From: Candidatus Rubrivivax defluviihabitans
Lineage (GTDB): Bacteria; Pseudomonadota; Gammaproteobacteria; Burkholderiales; Burkholderiaceae_C
Length of the DNA: 64,000 bases
Direction: 5' to 3'
Assembly: GCA_016709385.1 (NCBI GenBank)
Contig: JADJMW010000001.1
Coordinates: forward strand, 124,001-188,000
The translations under genes and the position numbers were made by a program. Of this stretch, positions 1 through 8,520 are shown in pieces. Position 1 is the first letter of the stretch, and every line of letters begins with the position of its first letter. Under the pieces are notes generated by a model, which saw only the letters and a program-made list of their open reading frames with translations, did not search any database and was not told the origin of the DNA.

Positions 1-356
1 CGGTGCTGGTGCCCGCGGTGGCGCTGCTCACGGTGCTGGGCAGCTTCGCGGTGCACAACAACCCGCACGAGGTGCAGCAGATGGTGGTGCTGGGTGTGGC
101 GGCGTGGGTGCTGGGGCGGCTCGGCTTCTCGGCTTCGCCGATCGTGCTGGGTTTGATCCTGGGCTCGATCGCCGAACGCGGCTTCGTGCAAGGGCACCTG
201 ATCGGCGGTGCGCGCGGCAGCGTCTCGGCCGAGTTCCTGGGCCGGCCCATTTCCCTGGCCATCATCGCCTTCATCCTGCTCGGGCTGCTGTGGCCCTGGT
301 GGGTGAAACGCCGCCAGGCCAGGCAGGGCGTGCAGGGGGTGAGCACGAATGAGTGA
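1..356 (+). CDS. Tripartite tricarboxylate transporter large permease TctA, C-terminal end (partial)
   Basis: Only the last 117 or so residues are visible; the gene begins before the window. TctA is the large membrane subunit (normally about 500 residues, 12 or so helices) of TTT carriers, which take up carboxylates and some sulfonates using a periplasmic TctC receptor. The stretch PIVLGLILGSIAERGF and the following hydrophobic helix ending in a WWVKRR basic tail are typical of the TctA C-terminus. Its stop overlaps the tctB start by 8 nt, so the two are translationally coupled. The usual order is C-B-A; here the order is A then B, with the receptor gene on the opposite strand about 7 kb away. 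Confidence 0.85.
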   Translation, partial: VLVPAVALLTVLGSFAVHNNPHEVQQMVVLGVAAWVLGRLGFSASPIVLGLILGSIAERGFVQGHLIGGARGSVSAEFLGRPISLAIIAFILLGLLWPWWVKRRQARQGVQGVSTNE

Positions 357-795
357 GCCGACGCCGCGCCGCGACACCCCGGGCGCCATAGGCAGCGTGC
401 TGCTCATTGGCGCGGGCGTCGCCGCGCTGATCTTTTCGAGCGAGTTCTCCGACCTGGGTGCGGTATTCCCGCGCGCCATCGGCGGGTTGCTCGTGGCCAT
501 GGGCGTGCTGTACCTGGTGTTCTACGCGTTGGGCCGCACGCAGCGCGCCGCACCGGCGGCGGGTTCCAACCTGCGCCGCGCCGGCGTGGCCGTGGTCATG
601 CTGGCATGGGCCTTCGCGCTGCCTGCCATGGGCTTCCTGGCCAGCAGTGCCATCGCCTTCGTGCTGTTGCTGATGCTGGCCAACCACGAGCGCTGGACGA
701 TGCGCACCGTGCTGCTGTACGGCGCCACCGGCGTGCTCGTGCTGGGCGGGCTGTACGCGCTGTTCAAGCATGCGCTGCAGGTGCCGCTGCCCTGA
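349..795 (+). CDS. Tripartite tricarboxylate transporter small permease TctB
   Basis: This 148-residue protein has four hydrophobic segments (about residues 15-32, 38-60, 80-108 and 118-140), the size and topology of the TctB small subunit. It partners TctA in the inner membrane and is needed for solute-driven uptake with a TctC receptor. The ATG lies inside the end of tctA, and the gene is followed by the 2-hydroxyacid dehydrogenase gene after a short gap with a GGAGG ribosome site. Family assignment rests on hydropathy, length and position next to TctA rather than on conserved residues, since TctB proteins diverge quickly. Confidence 0.8.
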   Translation: MSEPTPRRDTPGAIGSVLLIGAGVAALIFSSEFSDLGAVFPRAIGGLLVAMGVLYLVFYALGRTQRAAPAAGSNLRRAGVAVVMLAWAFALPAMGFLASSAIAFVLLLMLANHERWTMRTVLLYGATGVLVLGGLYALFKHALQVPLP

Positions 796-816
796 GTCTG
801 GAGGAATGGAAGAGCC

Positions 817-1740
817 ATGCGCATCCTGATCTGCGAATTCATGGACGAACGTGCGGTGAACCGCCTGCGCTCGGCCCACGACGTGCACTACGACGCCGCG
901 CTGGTGGACGATGCGCCGGCGCTGCTGCACGAAGCCGCCCGCGCCGATGCACTGGTGGTGCGCAACCGCACGCAAGTGCGCGGCGCCCTGCTCGAAGCCC
1001 TGGTGCGCTGCCGCGTGGTGGGCCGGCTCGGCGTGGGCCTGGACAATATCGACGTGGCCGGCTGCGAAGCGCGCGGCATGCGCGTCATTCCCGCCACCGG
1101 CGCCAATGCCCTGAGCGTGGCCGAGTACGTGGTCACTGCCGCGCTGATGCTGCTGCGCGGCGCCTATGCGTCGACGCCGGCGGTGGCCGCTGGCCAGTGG
1201 CCGCGCACGGCGCTGTCCAGCGGGCGCGAAGCCGCGGGCAGGACATTGGGCTTGATCGGTTACGGCTCCATCGGCCAGCTCACGGCGCGGCTGGCGCGGG
1301 GCCTGGGCCTGCGCGTGATCGCCTTCGACGCCATGATGGACGGCGACCACCCGGCTTTCGCCGACGGTGCGGCGGCCTGCGCCGGGCTGGACGAGGTGAT
1401 CCAGACCGCCGACGTGGTGAGCCTGCACGTGCCGCTGGTGGACGCCACGCGCGGCCTCTTCGACGCCGCGCGCATCGCCGCCATGAAGCCGGGCGCGGTG
1501 CTGATCAATACCGCGCGCGGCGGCATCGTCGACGAAGTGGCGCTGGCCGCGGCGCTGAAGAGCGGCCACCTGGGCGGCGCCGCGCTGGACGTCTTCGCCG
1601 GCGAGCCGCTGCCGGCCGTGCCCCATTTCCAGGACTGCCCGAACCTGCTGCTCACGCCGCACATCGCCGGCCTGACCGCCGAATCGAACGAGCGCGTGAG
1701 TTTTCTCGTCGCCGACAAGCTGCTGGAGGCGCTGGCTTGA
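817..1740 (+). CDS. NAD-dependent D-2-hydroxyacid dehydrogenase, SlcC-like
   Basis: The 307-residue protein belongs to the D-2-hydroxyacid dehydrogenase family, which oxidises 2-hydroxyacids to 2-oxoacids with NAD(P). The Rossmann motif GYGSIG is at about residues 148-153. The catalytic Arg (about 234, in NTARGG), Glu (about 263, in AGEP) and His (about 282, in PHIAGLT) are all present, so it should be active. A GGAGG ribosome site precedes the ATG. The 3' end overlaps the next dehydrogenase gene by 4 nt. A TTT transporter next to one D-2-hydroxyacid dehydrogenase and one Ldh-family dehydrogenase recalls the slc/comC sulfolactate cluster described in Chromohalobacter. That substrate is an inference; lactate, malate or another 2-hydroxyacid is possible. 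Confidence 0.8.
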   Translation: MRILICEFMDERAVNRLRSAHDVHYDAALVDDAPALLHEAARADALVVRNRTQVRGALLEALVRCRVVGRLGVGLDNIDVAGCEARGMRVIPATGANALSVAEYVVTAALMLLRGAYASTPAVAAGQWPRTALSSGREAAGRTLGLIGYGSIGQLTARLARGLGLRVIAFDAMMDGDHPAFADGAAACAGLDEVIQTADVVSLHVPLVDATRGLFDAARIAAMKPGAVLINTARGGIVDEVALAAALKSGHLGGAALDVFAGEPLPAVPHFQDCPNLLLTPHIAGLTAESNERVSFLVADKLLEALA

Positions 1741-2756
1741 GATTCACGCTGGACGAGTTGCGGTCTCGCGTCGAGGCCGCGCTGGTGGCCGCTGGCGCCG
1801 CACCGGCCATGGCTGCCAGCACGGCGCGCGCACTGGTGCTGGCCGAAGCGCAGGGGCAGGGCGGGCACGGCCTCTCGCGCGTGGTGCAGTACGCCACCCA
1901 TCTGCGCAATGGCCGCGTCAACGGCTACGCGCAGCCGGTCGTGCTGCGCCGCAGGGGCGGCGCGCTGCTGATCGATGCCCGGGAAGGCCTGGCCTTCCCG
2001 GCCTGCGAACTGGCCGTGGCCGAGGCCGTGGCCGCAGCGCGCACCCAGGGCGTGGCTTTCGCCGGCGTGGTCAACAGCCACCACTGCGGTGTGGTCGTCG
2101 ACCACCTGCGCCCCGCCGCTGCAGCCGGGATGGTGGGCCTGGGTTTCAGCAATTCGCCGGCCGCCATGCCCGCGGCCGGCGGCCGGCATGCCATCTTCGG
2201 CACCAATCCCGTGGCCGCCGTGTTCCCGCGCCGGCAGCGCCCTGACGCGCCCGCGGGCGCGTGCGATCCCCTGCTCATCGACCTGAGCCTGTCGGAAGTG
2301 GCACGCGGCAAGGTCATGCTGGCGGCCAAGGCCGGCCGGCCCATCCCGCCGGGCTGGGCGCTGGATGCCCAGGGCCAGCCCACCACCGACGCCCAGGCCG
2401 CGCTGGCCGGCTCCATGCTGCCGCTGGGCGCGGTGAGCTCGCCCAAGGGCGCGATGCTGGCGCTGATGGTGGAACTCCTGGTCACGGCCGTCATCGGCGC
2501 CAACTTCGGTTTCGAGGCCGGCAGCTTCTTCGTCGACGAGGGCAACCGCCCGCACCTGGGCCAGGTCTTCGTGATCATCGACCCCGGCGCGCTGGCCGGC
2601 AACGACGCCTACCTCGACCGGCTCGAGGTGCTGGTGGCCGAGATGCTCGAGGACGAGGGCGTGCGCCTGCCCGGTGCCCGCCGCGAAGCCTTGCGCCGCC
2701 AGGCCGAGGCCGAAGGCATCGAGGTCGCCGAGGCCGTGGTGGCCGGCTGGGTCTGA
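1737..2756 (+). CDS. Ldh-family (malate/L-lactate/sulfolactate) dehydrogenase, ComC-like
   Basis: The roughly 339-residue protein has the Ldh/YlbC/ComC fold: an N-terminal LRFTLDELR region, the NSHHCG substrate/cofactor segment, FGTNPVA, and SPKGAMLALMVELL. These oxidoreductases act on malate, L-lactate, ureidoglycolate or (R)-sulfolactate with NAD(P). I chose the TTG at 1737 because it overlaps the upstream TGA (TTGA) and gives the full N-terminus; the first in-frame ATG would remove the conserved start. With the preceding opposite-family dehydrogenase it could racemise a 2-hydroxyacid through its oxoacid, as SlcC and ComC do for sulfolactate. The stop codon is 4 nt from the stop of the converging minus-strand operon. 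Confidence 0.8.
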   Translation: MRFTLDELRSRVEAALVAAGAAPAMAASTARALVLAEAQGQGGHGLSRVVQYATHLRNGRVNGYAQPVVLRRRGGALLIDAREGLAFPACELAVAEAVAAARTQGVAFAGVVNSHHCGVVVDHLRPAAAAGMVGLGFSNSPAAMPAAGGRHAIFGTNPVAAVFPRRQRPDAPAGACDPLLIDLSLSEVARGKVMLAAKAGRPIPPGWALDAQGQPTTDAQAALAGSMLPLGAVSSPKGAMLALMVELLVTAVIGANFGFEAGSFFVDEGNRPHLGQVFVIIDPGALAGNDAYLDRLEVLVAEMLEDEGVRLPGARREALRRQAEAEGIEVAEAVVAGWV

Positions 2757-2760
2757 GCGC

Positions 2761-3762
2761 TCAGGGCACGAGCACGATCTTCGCGGCGGCGCTGGCGCCG
2801 CGGTCGAGGTCGACGAAGGCCTGCGGACCCTCGGCGAGCGTGCGCTGCTCGACCCAGGCCAGGTCGCCGAACAAGCCGTCGTCCAGCGCCACCACCGTGG
2901 CCCGCAGGTCGGCGGTGGTGTAGGTGTAGGTGCCCAGCAGCGTGATCTCGGCCAGCGTGAGCTTGCGCATGTCGATCTCGCTGGCCCAGTCCTGCAGCCC
3001 GACGTGCATGATCACGCCGCCGGGCCGGATGGCGCGGAACGCGTCCTGGCGCGTCGCCTTGCTGCCGACGGCGTCGATGACGAAGTCGTGCGAGGCCTCG
3101 GCCGGCGGCGCGCTGCGCGGGTCGGCGCTTTCGCAGCCGACGTGGCGTTCGATCGACGCGCGCCGCCGCTCGTTGGTCTCGGTCACGCACAGCCGGCGCG
3201 CGCCCAGGCGGCGCAGCAGCAGCGCGGCGAACATGCCGATGGCGCCGCCGCCGATGACGAGCACGCTGCACTCGTGCAGCGGGCGCACCAGCGCGCGCAT
3301 CGACAGGTTCAGCGCGTGCCAGGCGGTCGCCGCCGGCTCGGTGAGCGCCGCGGTGAGCGCCGGCATCGCGGGCGGGATCGCCACCAGCGAGGCCGCCGGG
3401 ATGCTCATGTATTCGGCGTAGGCGCCGGGCCGCGTCATGCCGACCATGCTGCGGTTGGCGCACAGGTTGTTGCGGCCCTGCACGCAGTAGCTGCAGGTGC
3501 CGCAGGTGATGAGCGGGTTGCCGGTCCAGCGCGTGCCGGCGGCGAAGCCGGGGGCCGCGCTCTCGACGATGCGGCCGGCGAATTCGTGGCCCAGCACCAG
3601 CCCGGGCTGGCGCCGCGGGTCGTGGCCGTGCCAGGCGTGCATGTCGCTGCCGCAGATGCCCACGGCTTCGATCTGCAGCACCACTTCGCCGGGCTGCAGT
3701 GGGGGCTGGGGGCGCTCCTGCAGCTGCAGTTCGCCCGGTTGTGTATAGACGAGGGCCTTCAT
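2761..3762 (-). CDS. Zinc-dependent alcohol dehydrogenase (MDR family)
   Basis: This 333-residue medium-chain dehydrogenase has the catalytic-zinc segment GICGSDMHAWHGHD (Cys at about 38), GHEFAG, and a structural zinc lobe with cysteines in TCGTCSYCVQGRNNLC. The nucleotide-binding loop VIGGGAIGMF is also present. Relatives include L-idonate, sorbitol and galactitol-phosphate dehydrogenases, which oxidise secondary alcohols with NAD(P). It is the last gene of the long minus-strand operon, and its ATG overlaps the aminotransferase stop (ATGA). In an organosulfonate setting it could oxidise C2 of dihydroxypropanesulfonate, but the substrate cannot be read from the sequence. Confidence 0.85.
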   Translation of the reverse strand: MKALVYTQPGELQLQERPQPPLQPGEVVLQIEAVGICGSDMHAWHGHDPRRQPGLVLGHEFAGRIVESAAPGFAAGTRWTGNPLITCGTCSYCVQGRNNLCANRSMVGMTRPGAYAEYMSIPAASLVAIPPAMPALTAALTEPAATAWHALNLSMRALVRPLHECSVLVIGGGAIGMFAALLLRRLGARRLCVTETNERRRASIERHVGCESADPRSAPPAEASHDFVIDAVGSKATRQDAFRAIRPGGVIMHVGLQDWASEIDMRKLTLAEITLLGTYTYTTADLRATVVALDDGLFGDLAWVEQRTLAEGPQAFVDLDRGASAAAKIVLVP

Positions 3763-5084
3763 GGACTTCCTTCGGGGTGTTCGGTGTGGGTCTGGACGAT
3801 GGCGGCACGCAGCCGCTCCGCCATCTGCTCGATCTCGGCCGGCGTGCTGACGAAGGGCGGGGCCAGCACCAGCGTGTCGCCGGGCGCGCGCGTGAGCACG
3901 CCCAGGTCGAAGGCGGCGGCCTGCGCCGCGGCGCCGCGCTGGCCGGTGCCCGCAGGCGACGGCGCCAGTTCGATGCCGGCCGCCAGCCCCAGGTTGCGCA
4001 CGCTGACCACGCCAGGCGTGCTGGCCAGCTCGTGCACCGTGCGCTCGAAATGCGGCGCCAGCGCGCGCACGCGGCCGAGCAGGTCTTCCTCGGCCAGCAC
4101 GTCCAGCATCGCCAGGCCGGCGGCGCAGGCCAGCGGGTGGCCGCTGCAGGTGTAGCCGTGCATCAGCTCGGCCAGGTGCGGCGGGCCGTGCATCAGCGCG
4201 TCGTGGATCTGGCGGCGCACGATGACGCCGCCCAGCGGCGCGGCACCGTTGCTCACGGTCTTGGCGAACAGGATCATGTCGGGCACCACGCCCAGCGCCT
4301 GGGCACCGAACATGGCGCCCAGGCGGCCGAAGCCGGTGATGACCTCGTCGAAGACGAGCAGGATGCCGTGCCGCGTGCACAGCTCGCGCAGTCGCTGCAG
4401 GTAGCCCAGCGGCGGCACCAGCACGCCGGTGGAGCCGGCCACCGGCTCGACGAACACCGCGGCAATGTTGGAAGCGTCGTGCAGCGCCACCAGGCGTTCC
4501 AGCTCGTCGGCCATGTCGGCACCGGCGGCGGGCTGGCCACGCACGAAGGCCTGCGTGGCCGGGTCCCAGGTGCTGCGCAGGTGGTCGGCGCGCAGCATCG
4601 CGGCGCCGAAGGCGCGCCGGTTGGCCGTCATGCCGCCGACGCTGATGCCGCCGAAGCCCACGCCGTGGAAGCCGCGCTCGCGGCCGACGAGCAGCGTGCG
4701 CTGGCCCTGGCCCTGCGCGCGCCAGAAGGCCAGCGCGATCTTCACCGCGGTGTCGCAGGCCTCGGAGCCGCTGTTCACCAGGAACACGCGGTCCAGGCCC
4801 GGCGGCGCCACGGCCGCGATGCGCTCGGCCAGTTCGAAGGCGCCGGGGTGGCCGACCTGGAAGTTCGACGCACAGTCCAGCGTGTCGAGCTGGCGCTTCA
4901 TGGCAGCCACGATGCGCGGGTGGCGGTGGCCGGCACCGACGCACCACAGGCCGGAAACGCCGTCCAGCACCTCGCGGCCCTCGGGCGTCCAGCAGCGCAC
5001 GCCTTCGGCACGGGCGAGCAGGCGCGGTGCGGCCTTGAACGCCCGGTTGGGCGTGTAGGGCATCCAGAAGGCCTCGTGCCTCAT
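3759..5084 (-). CDS. Class III aminotransferase, omega-amino acid:pyruvate type
   Basis: The 441-residue protein is a fold-type I, class III PLP enzyme. N-terminal FWMPYTPNRAFK is typical of beta-alanine/omega-amino acid:pyruvate aminotransferases. VNSGSEA, the Asp of VFDEVITGFGR that binds the pyridine nitrogen, and the Schiff-base Lys in LFAKTVSNGA are intact. It would move an amino group from an omega-amino acid (beta-alanine, taurine or a homologue) to pyruvate. Start and stop both overlap neighbours by 4 nt, so it is tightly coupled to the SDR and the alcohol dehydrogenase. Taurine:pyruvate aminotransferase belongs to the same class, which fits the sulfonate hypothesis, but this sequence looks closest to the beta-alanine group. 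Confidence 0.85.
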   Translation of the reverse strand: MRHEAFWMPYTPNRAFKAAPRLLARAEGVRCWTPEGREVLDGVSGLWCVGAGHRHPRIVAAMKRQLDTLDCASNFQVGHPGAFELAERIAAVAPPGLDRVFLVNSGSEACDTAVKIALAFWRAQGQGQRTLLVGRERGFHGVGFGGISVGGMTANRRAFGAAMLRADHLRSTWDPATQAFVRGQPAAGADMADELERLVALHDASNIAAVFVEPVAGSTGVLVPPLGYLQRLRELCTRHGILLVFDEVITGFGRLGAMFGAQALGVVPDMILFAKTVSNGAAPLGGVIVRRQIHDALMHGPPHLAELMHGYTCSGHPLACAAGLAMLDVLAEEDLLGRVRALAPHFERTVHELASTPGVVSVRNLGLAAGIELAPSPAGTGQRGAAAQAAAFDLGVLTRAPGDTLVLAPPFVSTPAEIEQMAERLRAAIVQTHTEHPEGSP

Positions 5085-5851
5085 CGTGCGGTGTAGCCAC
5101 CGTCGACCATCAGCGTCTGGCCGGTGACGTAGGCGCTGGCGTCGCTGCACAGGAAGACCGCTGCGCCGTGCAGGTCTTCCAGGTGGCCATTGCGGCCGAT
5201 GCAGGTGGCGTCGGCATGGCGCTGCGCCAGGCCGGCGTCGGTGAACACCGGCGCCGTCAGTGCGGTGGGGAAGAAGCCCGGGCCGATGGCGTTGCAGGTG
5301 ATGCCATGGCGTGACCACGCCTGCGCGATGGCACGCGTGAGCTGCACGATGCCGCCCTTGCCGGCGCCGTAGGGCGCGCTGTCGGCGAAGGCGCGGAAAC
5401 TCTGCAGCGAGGCGATGTTGAGGATGCGCCCCCAGCCCCGCTGCTTCATGCCCGGGGCCAGCGCCTGGGTGAGGAAGAAGGGTGCGCCCAGGTGCAGCGC
5501 CAATTGCGCCTGCCAGGCCTCGGGCGTCACGGCCTCGAAAGGCTGGCGCAGGTTGATGCCGGCGGCGTTGACGAGGATGTCGACGCCACCGTCGAGCGCC
5601 GCTTCGGCCTGTGCCGCCACCGCCGCCAGGGCCGGCAGCGCCGCCAGGTCCGCGGCGAGCGTTGCCGCCCGCAGGCCTTGTGCGCGCAGCCCCTGGGCTG
5701 CGGCCTCCAGCGCGTCGGCGCGCCGCGCGACGAGCAACACGCGCGCGCCGGCCCGGGCCAGCGCCAGCGCGATGGCTTCGCCGATGCCGGCGTTGCCGCC
5801 GGTGACCATCGCGCGCTTGCCGTGCAGCGCGAAGGGCGCGGGCGCGATCAC
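5081..5851 (-). CDS. Short-chain dehydrogenase/reductase (SDR)
   Basis: A 256-residue classical SDR. It has the cofactor motif TGGNAGIG near the N-terminus, NAAG, the catalytic Ser in NIASLQS, and the YGAGK Tyr-Lys pair. The C-terminus GQTLMVDGGYTAR is typical of gluconate 5-dehydrogenase and ketoreductase-like SDRs. I chose GTG at 5851 because it overlaps the sulfatase TGA (GTGA), matching the coupled junctions elsewhere in the operon. It would interconvert a secondary alcohol and a ketone using NAD(P)H. Together with the zinc alcohol dehydrogenase it could epimerise a chiral alcohol substrate, an inference from gene order only. Confidence 0.82.
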   Translation of the reverse strand: MIAPAPFALHGKRAMVTGGNAGIGEAIALALARAGARVLLVARRADALEAAAQGLRAQGLRAATLAADLAALPALAAVAAQAEAALDGGVDILVNAAGINLRQPFEAVTPEAWQAQLALHLGAPFFLTQALAPGMKQRGWGRILNIASLQSFRAFADSAPYGAGKGGIVQLTRAIAQAWSRHGITCNAIGPGFFPTALTAPVFTDAGLAQRHADATCIGRNGHLEDLHGAAVFLCSDASAYVTGQTLMVDGGYTAR

Positions 5852-7473
5852 GACCGTCCGGGCACGGTGGCGCTGCCGGGCCCAGGCGAGGGTGCGGCGG
5901 GCAGGTGCGCCTCCGGGTCTCGCGGGTGGTCGGGCGCCCGTTCGGCGACGAAGGGCAAGCGCTTCCTGGCCTTGGTCGCCGTGGTGTTCGGGTCGACCGC
6001 GCCGCGCACGTAGCGGCGCGCGGCGTCTTCGGGGGGTTGGTAGTCCCAGGCCGACCAGCGGCCCTGCAGCAACGCCGCCTGCGCGAACAGGCGCCGCTGC
6101 TGCGACGCGAGGATCTGCTGCTCGAGCGTGTCGTAGTTCCAGCGCCGCAGCACCTCGCCGTGCAGTGCCGACTCCAGGGCCGCATGCGCCGGCCGGCCGG
6201 CCAGGTTGACGCGTTCGTCGGGATCGGAACGCAGGTCGAACAGCATCGGCGGGTCGTGACGGCAGTGCACGTACTTGAACCCGTCCTTGCGCAGGATGCA
6301 GGCCGGAGCGTAGACCCCCTCGCCCAGGAATTCCATCATCACGTCGTCGCCCCGGGTGCCGTCGCTGCCGTGCAGCATGGCCGCCAGGCTTGCGCCGTCC
6401 AGCGGGTCCACCGGTGCCACCGGGTCGCCGTCGGACACCAGGTCGTTGAAGGTGGGCAGCAGGTCCATCAGCGAGACGCCCCGCGCCTCGGTGCGGCCGC
6501 GTGCCAGGCCCGGCCCGGCGACGATCATCGGCACGCGCACCGACCACTCGAAGGGCTGGAACTTGAACCAGCTGCCGCGCTCGCCGAGCATCTCGCCGTG
6601 GTCGGAGATCACGAAGACGAAGGTGTTGTCCGTGGCCCGGATGCGGTCGAGCACGCCGAGCAGACGACCGACCTGGGCATCGAAGTACGAGGTCATCGCG
6701 AAGTAGGCGTGGCGCGCCGTGCGCAGCTGCGCCTCGGAGATCTCGTGCTCGTCGGCACGGATGGTGTACGCGTAGCGCTGCGACCACGGGTCGCGCTCGG
6801 CGATCGGCACGAAGGGCACCGTCGGCAGCGGGATGCGGTCGGGGTCGTAGAGGTCCCAGTAGGGGCGGGTGGTCACGAAGGGGTTGTGCGGGTGCGTGAA
6901 CGACGCCCACAGCAGAAAGGGCCGGTCGTCGCTGTCGCGCGCCTGGTCGAACAGCCACTGCTCGGCGCGATAGGCGACCTCTTCGTCGTAGTCGATCTGC
7001 AGGTTGCGTTCGCACAGACCCGCCTCGACGACCGAGCGCAGGCTCATCCTCGACGGCGAGTAGGGTTGGCGCGTTCGTGACCAGTCGGCGGTCCAGCCGA
7101 AGTCCGACGGGTAGATGTCGGTCGTCACCCGTTCCTCGAAGCCGTGCAACTGCTCCGCCCCGGCGAAGTGCATCTTGCCCGACAGGCAGGTCCGGTAGCC
7201 GGCATGGCGCAGGTAGTGGGCCAGGGTCAGCGTCGACGAAGGGAAGTCGGCCGCGTTGTCGTAGCAGCCGACGGCCGACGACAGCCGGCCCGTGAGCATG
7301 GCGGCGCGCGACGGTGCACAGACCGGGTTGTTGCAATAGGCGTTGAGGAAGGTGACGCCGCGCTCGGCGAGCCGCTCCATGTGGGGCGTGACGAGCGGCG
7401 GCCCGCCGTACATGGGCAGCACCTTGGCCGTCAGCTGGTCGGCCTGGATGACGAGGATGTTGGGCCGTGACAT
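5848..7473 (-). CDS. Choline-sulfatase-type sulfatase (BetC-like)
   Basis: This 541-residue enzyme hydrolyses a sulfate ester. N-terminal NILVIQADQ supplies the metal-binding Asp (about residue 12). CAPSR, with Cys at about 52, is the site converted to formylglycine. LSGKMHF and the HGFEERVTTDIYPSDFGWT block resemble choline-sulfatase BetC, and the end (WNYDTLEQQI and RRLFAQAALLQGRWSAWDY) matches the choline-sulfatase C-terminal domain. No signal peptide is seen, so it acts in the cytoplasm after uptake. Here it sits with transporters and dehydrogenases, not with betaine-synthesis genes (betA/betB), so its substrate may differ from choline sulfate. The tail beyond the conserved domain is about 45 residues longer than usual and rich in Pro and Ala. 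Confidence 0.85.
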   Translation of the reverse strand: MSRPNILVIQADQLTAKVLPMYGGPPLVTPHMERLAERGVTFLNAYCNNPVCAPSRAAMLTGRLSSAVGCYDNAADFPSSTLTLAHYLRHAGYRTCLSGKMHFAGAEQLHGFEERVTTDIYPSDFGWTADWSRTRQPYSPSRMSLRSVVEAGLCERNLQIDYDEEVAYRAEQWLFDQARDSDDRPFLLWASFTHPHNPFVTTRPYWDLYDPDRIPLPTVPFVPIAERDPWSQRYAYTIRADEHEISEAQLRTARHAYFAMTSYFDAQVGRLLGVLDRIRATDNTFVFVISDHGEMLGERGSWFKFQPFEWSVRVPMIVAGPGLARGRTEARGVSLMDLLPTFNDLVSDGDPVAPVDPLDGASLAAMLHGSDGTRGDDVMMEFLGEGVYAPACILRKDGFKYVHCRHDPPMLFDLRSDPDERVNLAGRPAHAALESALHGEVLRRWNYDTLEQQILASQQRRLFAQAALLQGRWSAWDYQPPEDAARRYVRGAVDPNTTATKARKRLPFVAERAPDHPRDPEAHLPAAPSPGPGSATVPGRS

Positions 7474-7499
7474 GCGATGGAACCCCTTTGCCGGATGCG

Positions 7500-8474
7500 T
7501 CAATCGACCTTGATGCCTGCGGAGCGCACGAAGCCCACCCAGTACTTGTGCTCGGCGCGCACATGGGCGCTGAAGTCCGCGACGCTGCTGCCGACAGGGG
7601 CATCGCCCTGGGCCTGCAGCTGGCGCGCGACCTCGGGGGCCGCCAGGGCCTTGCGCGCCGAGGCGTTGAGCCGCTCCACCACTGCTGCTGGCGTGCCCTT
7701 CGGTGCCCACAGGCCGAACCAGGTGGTGATGTCGACACCGGGGATGCCGGCCTCCTTCAGCGTCGGCAGGTCCGGCAGGGCGGCCAGCCGTGCCGGGCCG
7801 GTGACGGCCAGGCCCCGCAGGCGGCCACTCTGGATGAGCGACACCACGAGCTGCGGGTTGCCCAGCACGTAGCTCACCTCGCCGGCCAGCATGGCCGACG
7901 TGGCCTGCGCGCCGCCCCCGTAGGGCACGTGCACGACATCGACGCCGGTGGCCTTGCGGAAGACCTCGCCTGCGATGTGCAGCGCGGTGCCGTTGCCCGT
8001 GGACGCATAGTTCAACCGGCCCGGCTGTGCCTTCGCTTCGGCGATGAGCTCGGCCACGTTTTTCGCCTTCGACTGCGGCGATGTCGTCAGCACCAGCGGG
8101 CTGCTGGTGAGCTGCGTGATCGGTGCGAAGTCATCGATCGGATCGTAGGCCAGCTTCGCATAGAGACCGGCGGCGATGGCGTGCGTGGCCACCGAGCCGA
8201 GCAGGATCGTGTAGCCGTCGGGCGCCGCGCGCGCCACGAGGGCACTGCCGATGGTCCCGCCGGCGCCGGCCCGGTTGTCGACGACCACCGGCTGCCCGAG
8301 GTCCGCGCGCATCTGTTCGGCGATGACGCGGGCCACAGTGTCCAGTGCGCCGCCCGCGGGGAAGGGCACGACGATGGTCAACGGCCGCGCCGGATAAGTC
8401 TGCGCGTTGGCCCAGAGGACGGGCGCGACCAGGCTCAGTGCGAAAAGGCTCTTCAGGAATCGACGTGTACGCAT
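7500..8474 (-). CDS. Bug/TctC-family periplasmic receptor
   Basis: The 324-residue protein is a tripartite tricarboxylate receptor. It has a signal peptide (RTRRFLKSLFALSL to about residue 24, cut after ANAQ), then the standard YPARPLTIVVPFPAGG start, VVVDNRAGAGGTIG, and LPDLPTLKEAG near the C-terminal third. Bug proteins bind small carboxylates or sulfonates and pass them to TctA/TctB; Burkholderiales carry dozens. The nearest TctA and TctB lie on the opposite strand at the start of the window, so this may be their missing receptor. It is separated by about 26 nt from the sulfatase and about 46 nt from the HpsN-like gene, in the same direction. Confidence 0.92.
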   Translation of the reverse strand: MRTRRFLKSLFALSLVAPVLWANAQTYPARPLTIVVPFPAGGALDTVARVIAEQMRADLGQPVVVDNRAGAGGTIGSALVARAAPDGYTILLGSVATHAIAAGLYAKLAYDPIDDFAPITQLTSSPLVLTTSPQSKAKNVAELIAEAKAQPGRLNYASTGNGTALHIAGEVFRKATGVDVVHVPYGGGAQATSAMLAGEVSYVLGNPQLVVSLIQSGRLRGLAVTGPARLAALPDLPTLKEAGIPGVDITTWFGLWAPKGTPAAVVERLNASARKALAAPEVARQLQAQGDAPVGSSVADFSAHVRAEHKYWVGFVRSAGIKVD

Positions 8475-8520
8475 GGGTGGTTCTCCTTGGGCGTTGTGCG
8501 CTGCTGTCTCTTCGCCGGTG

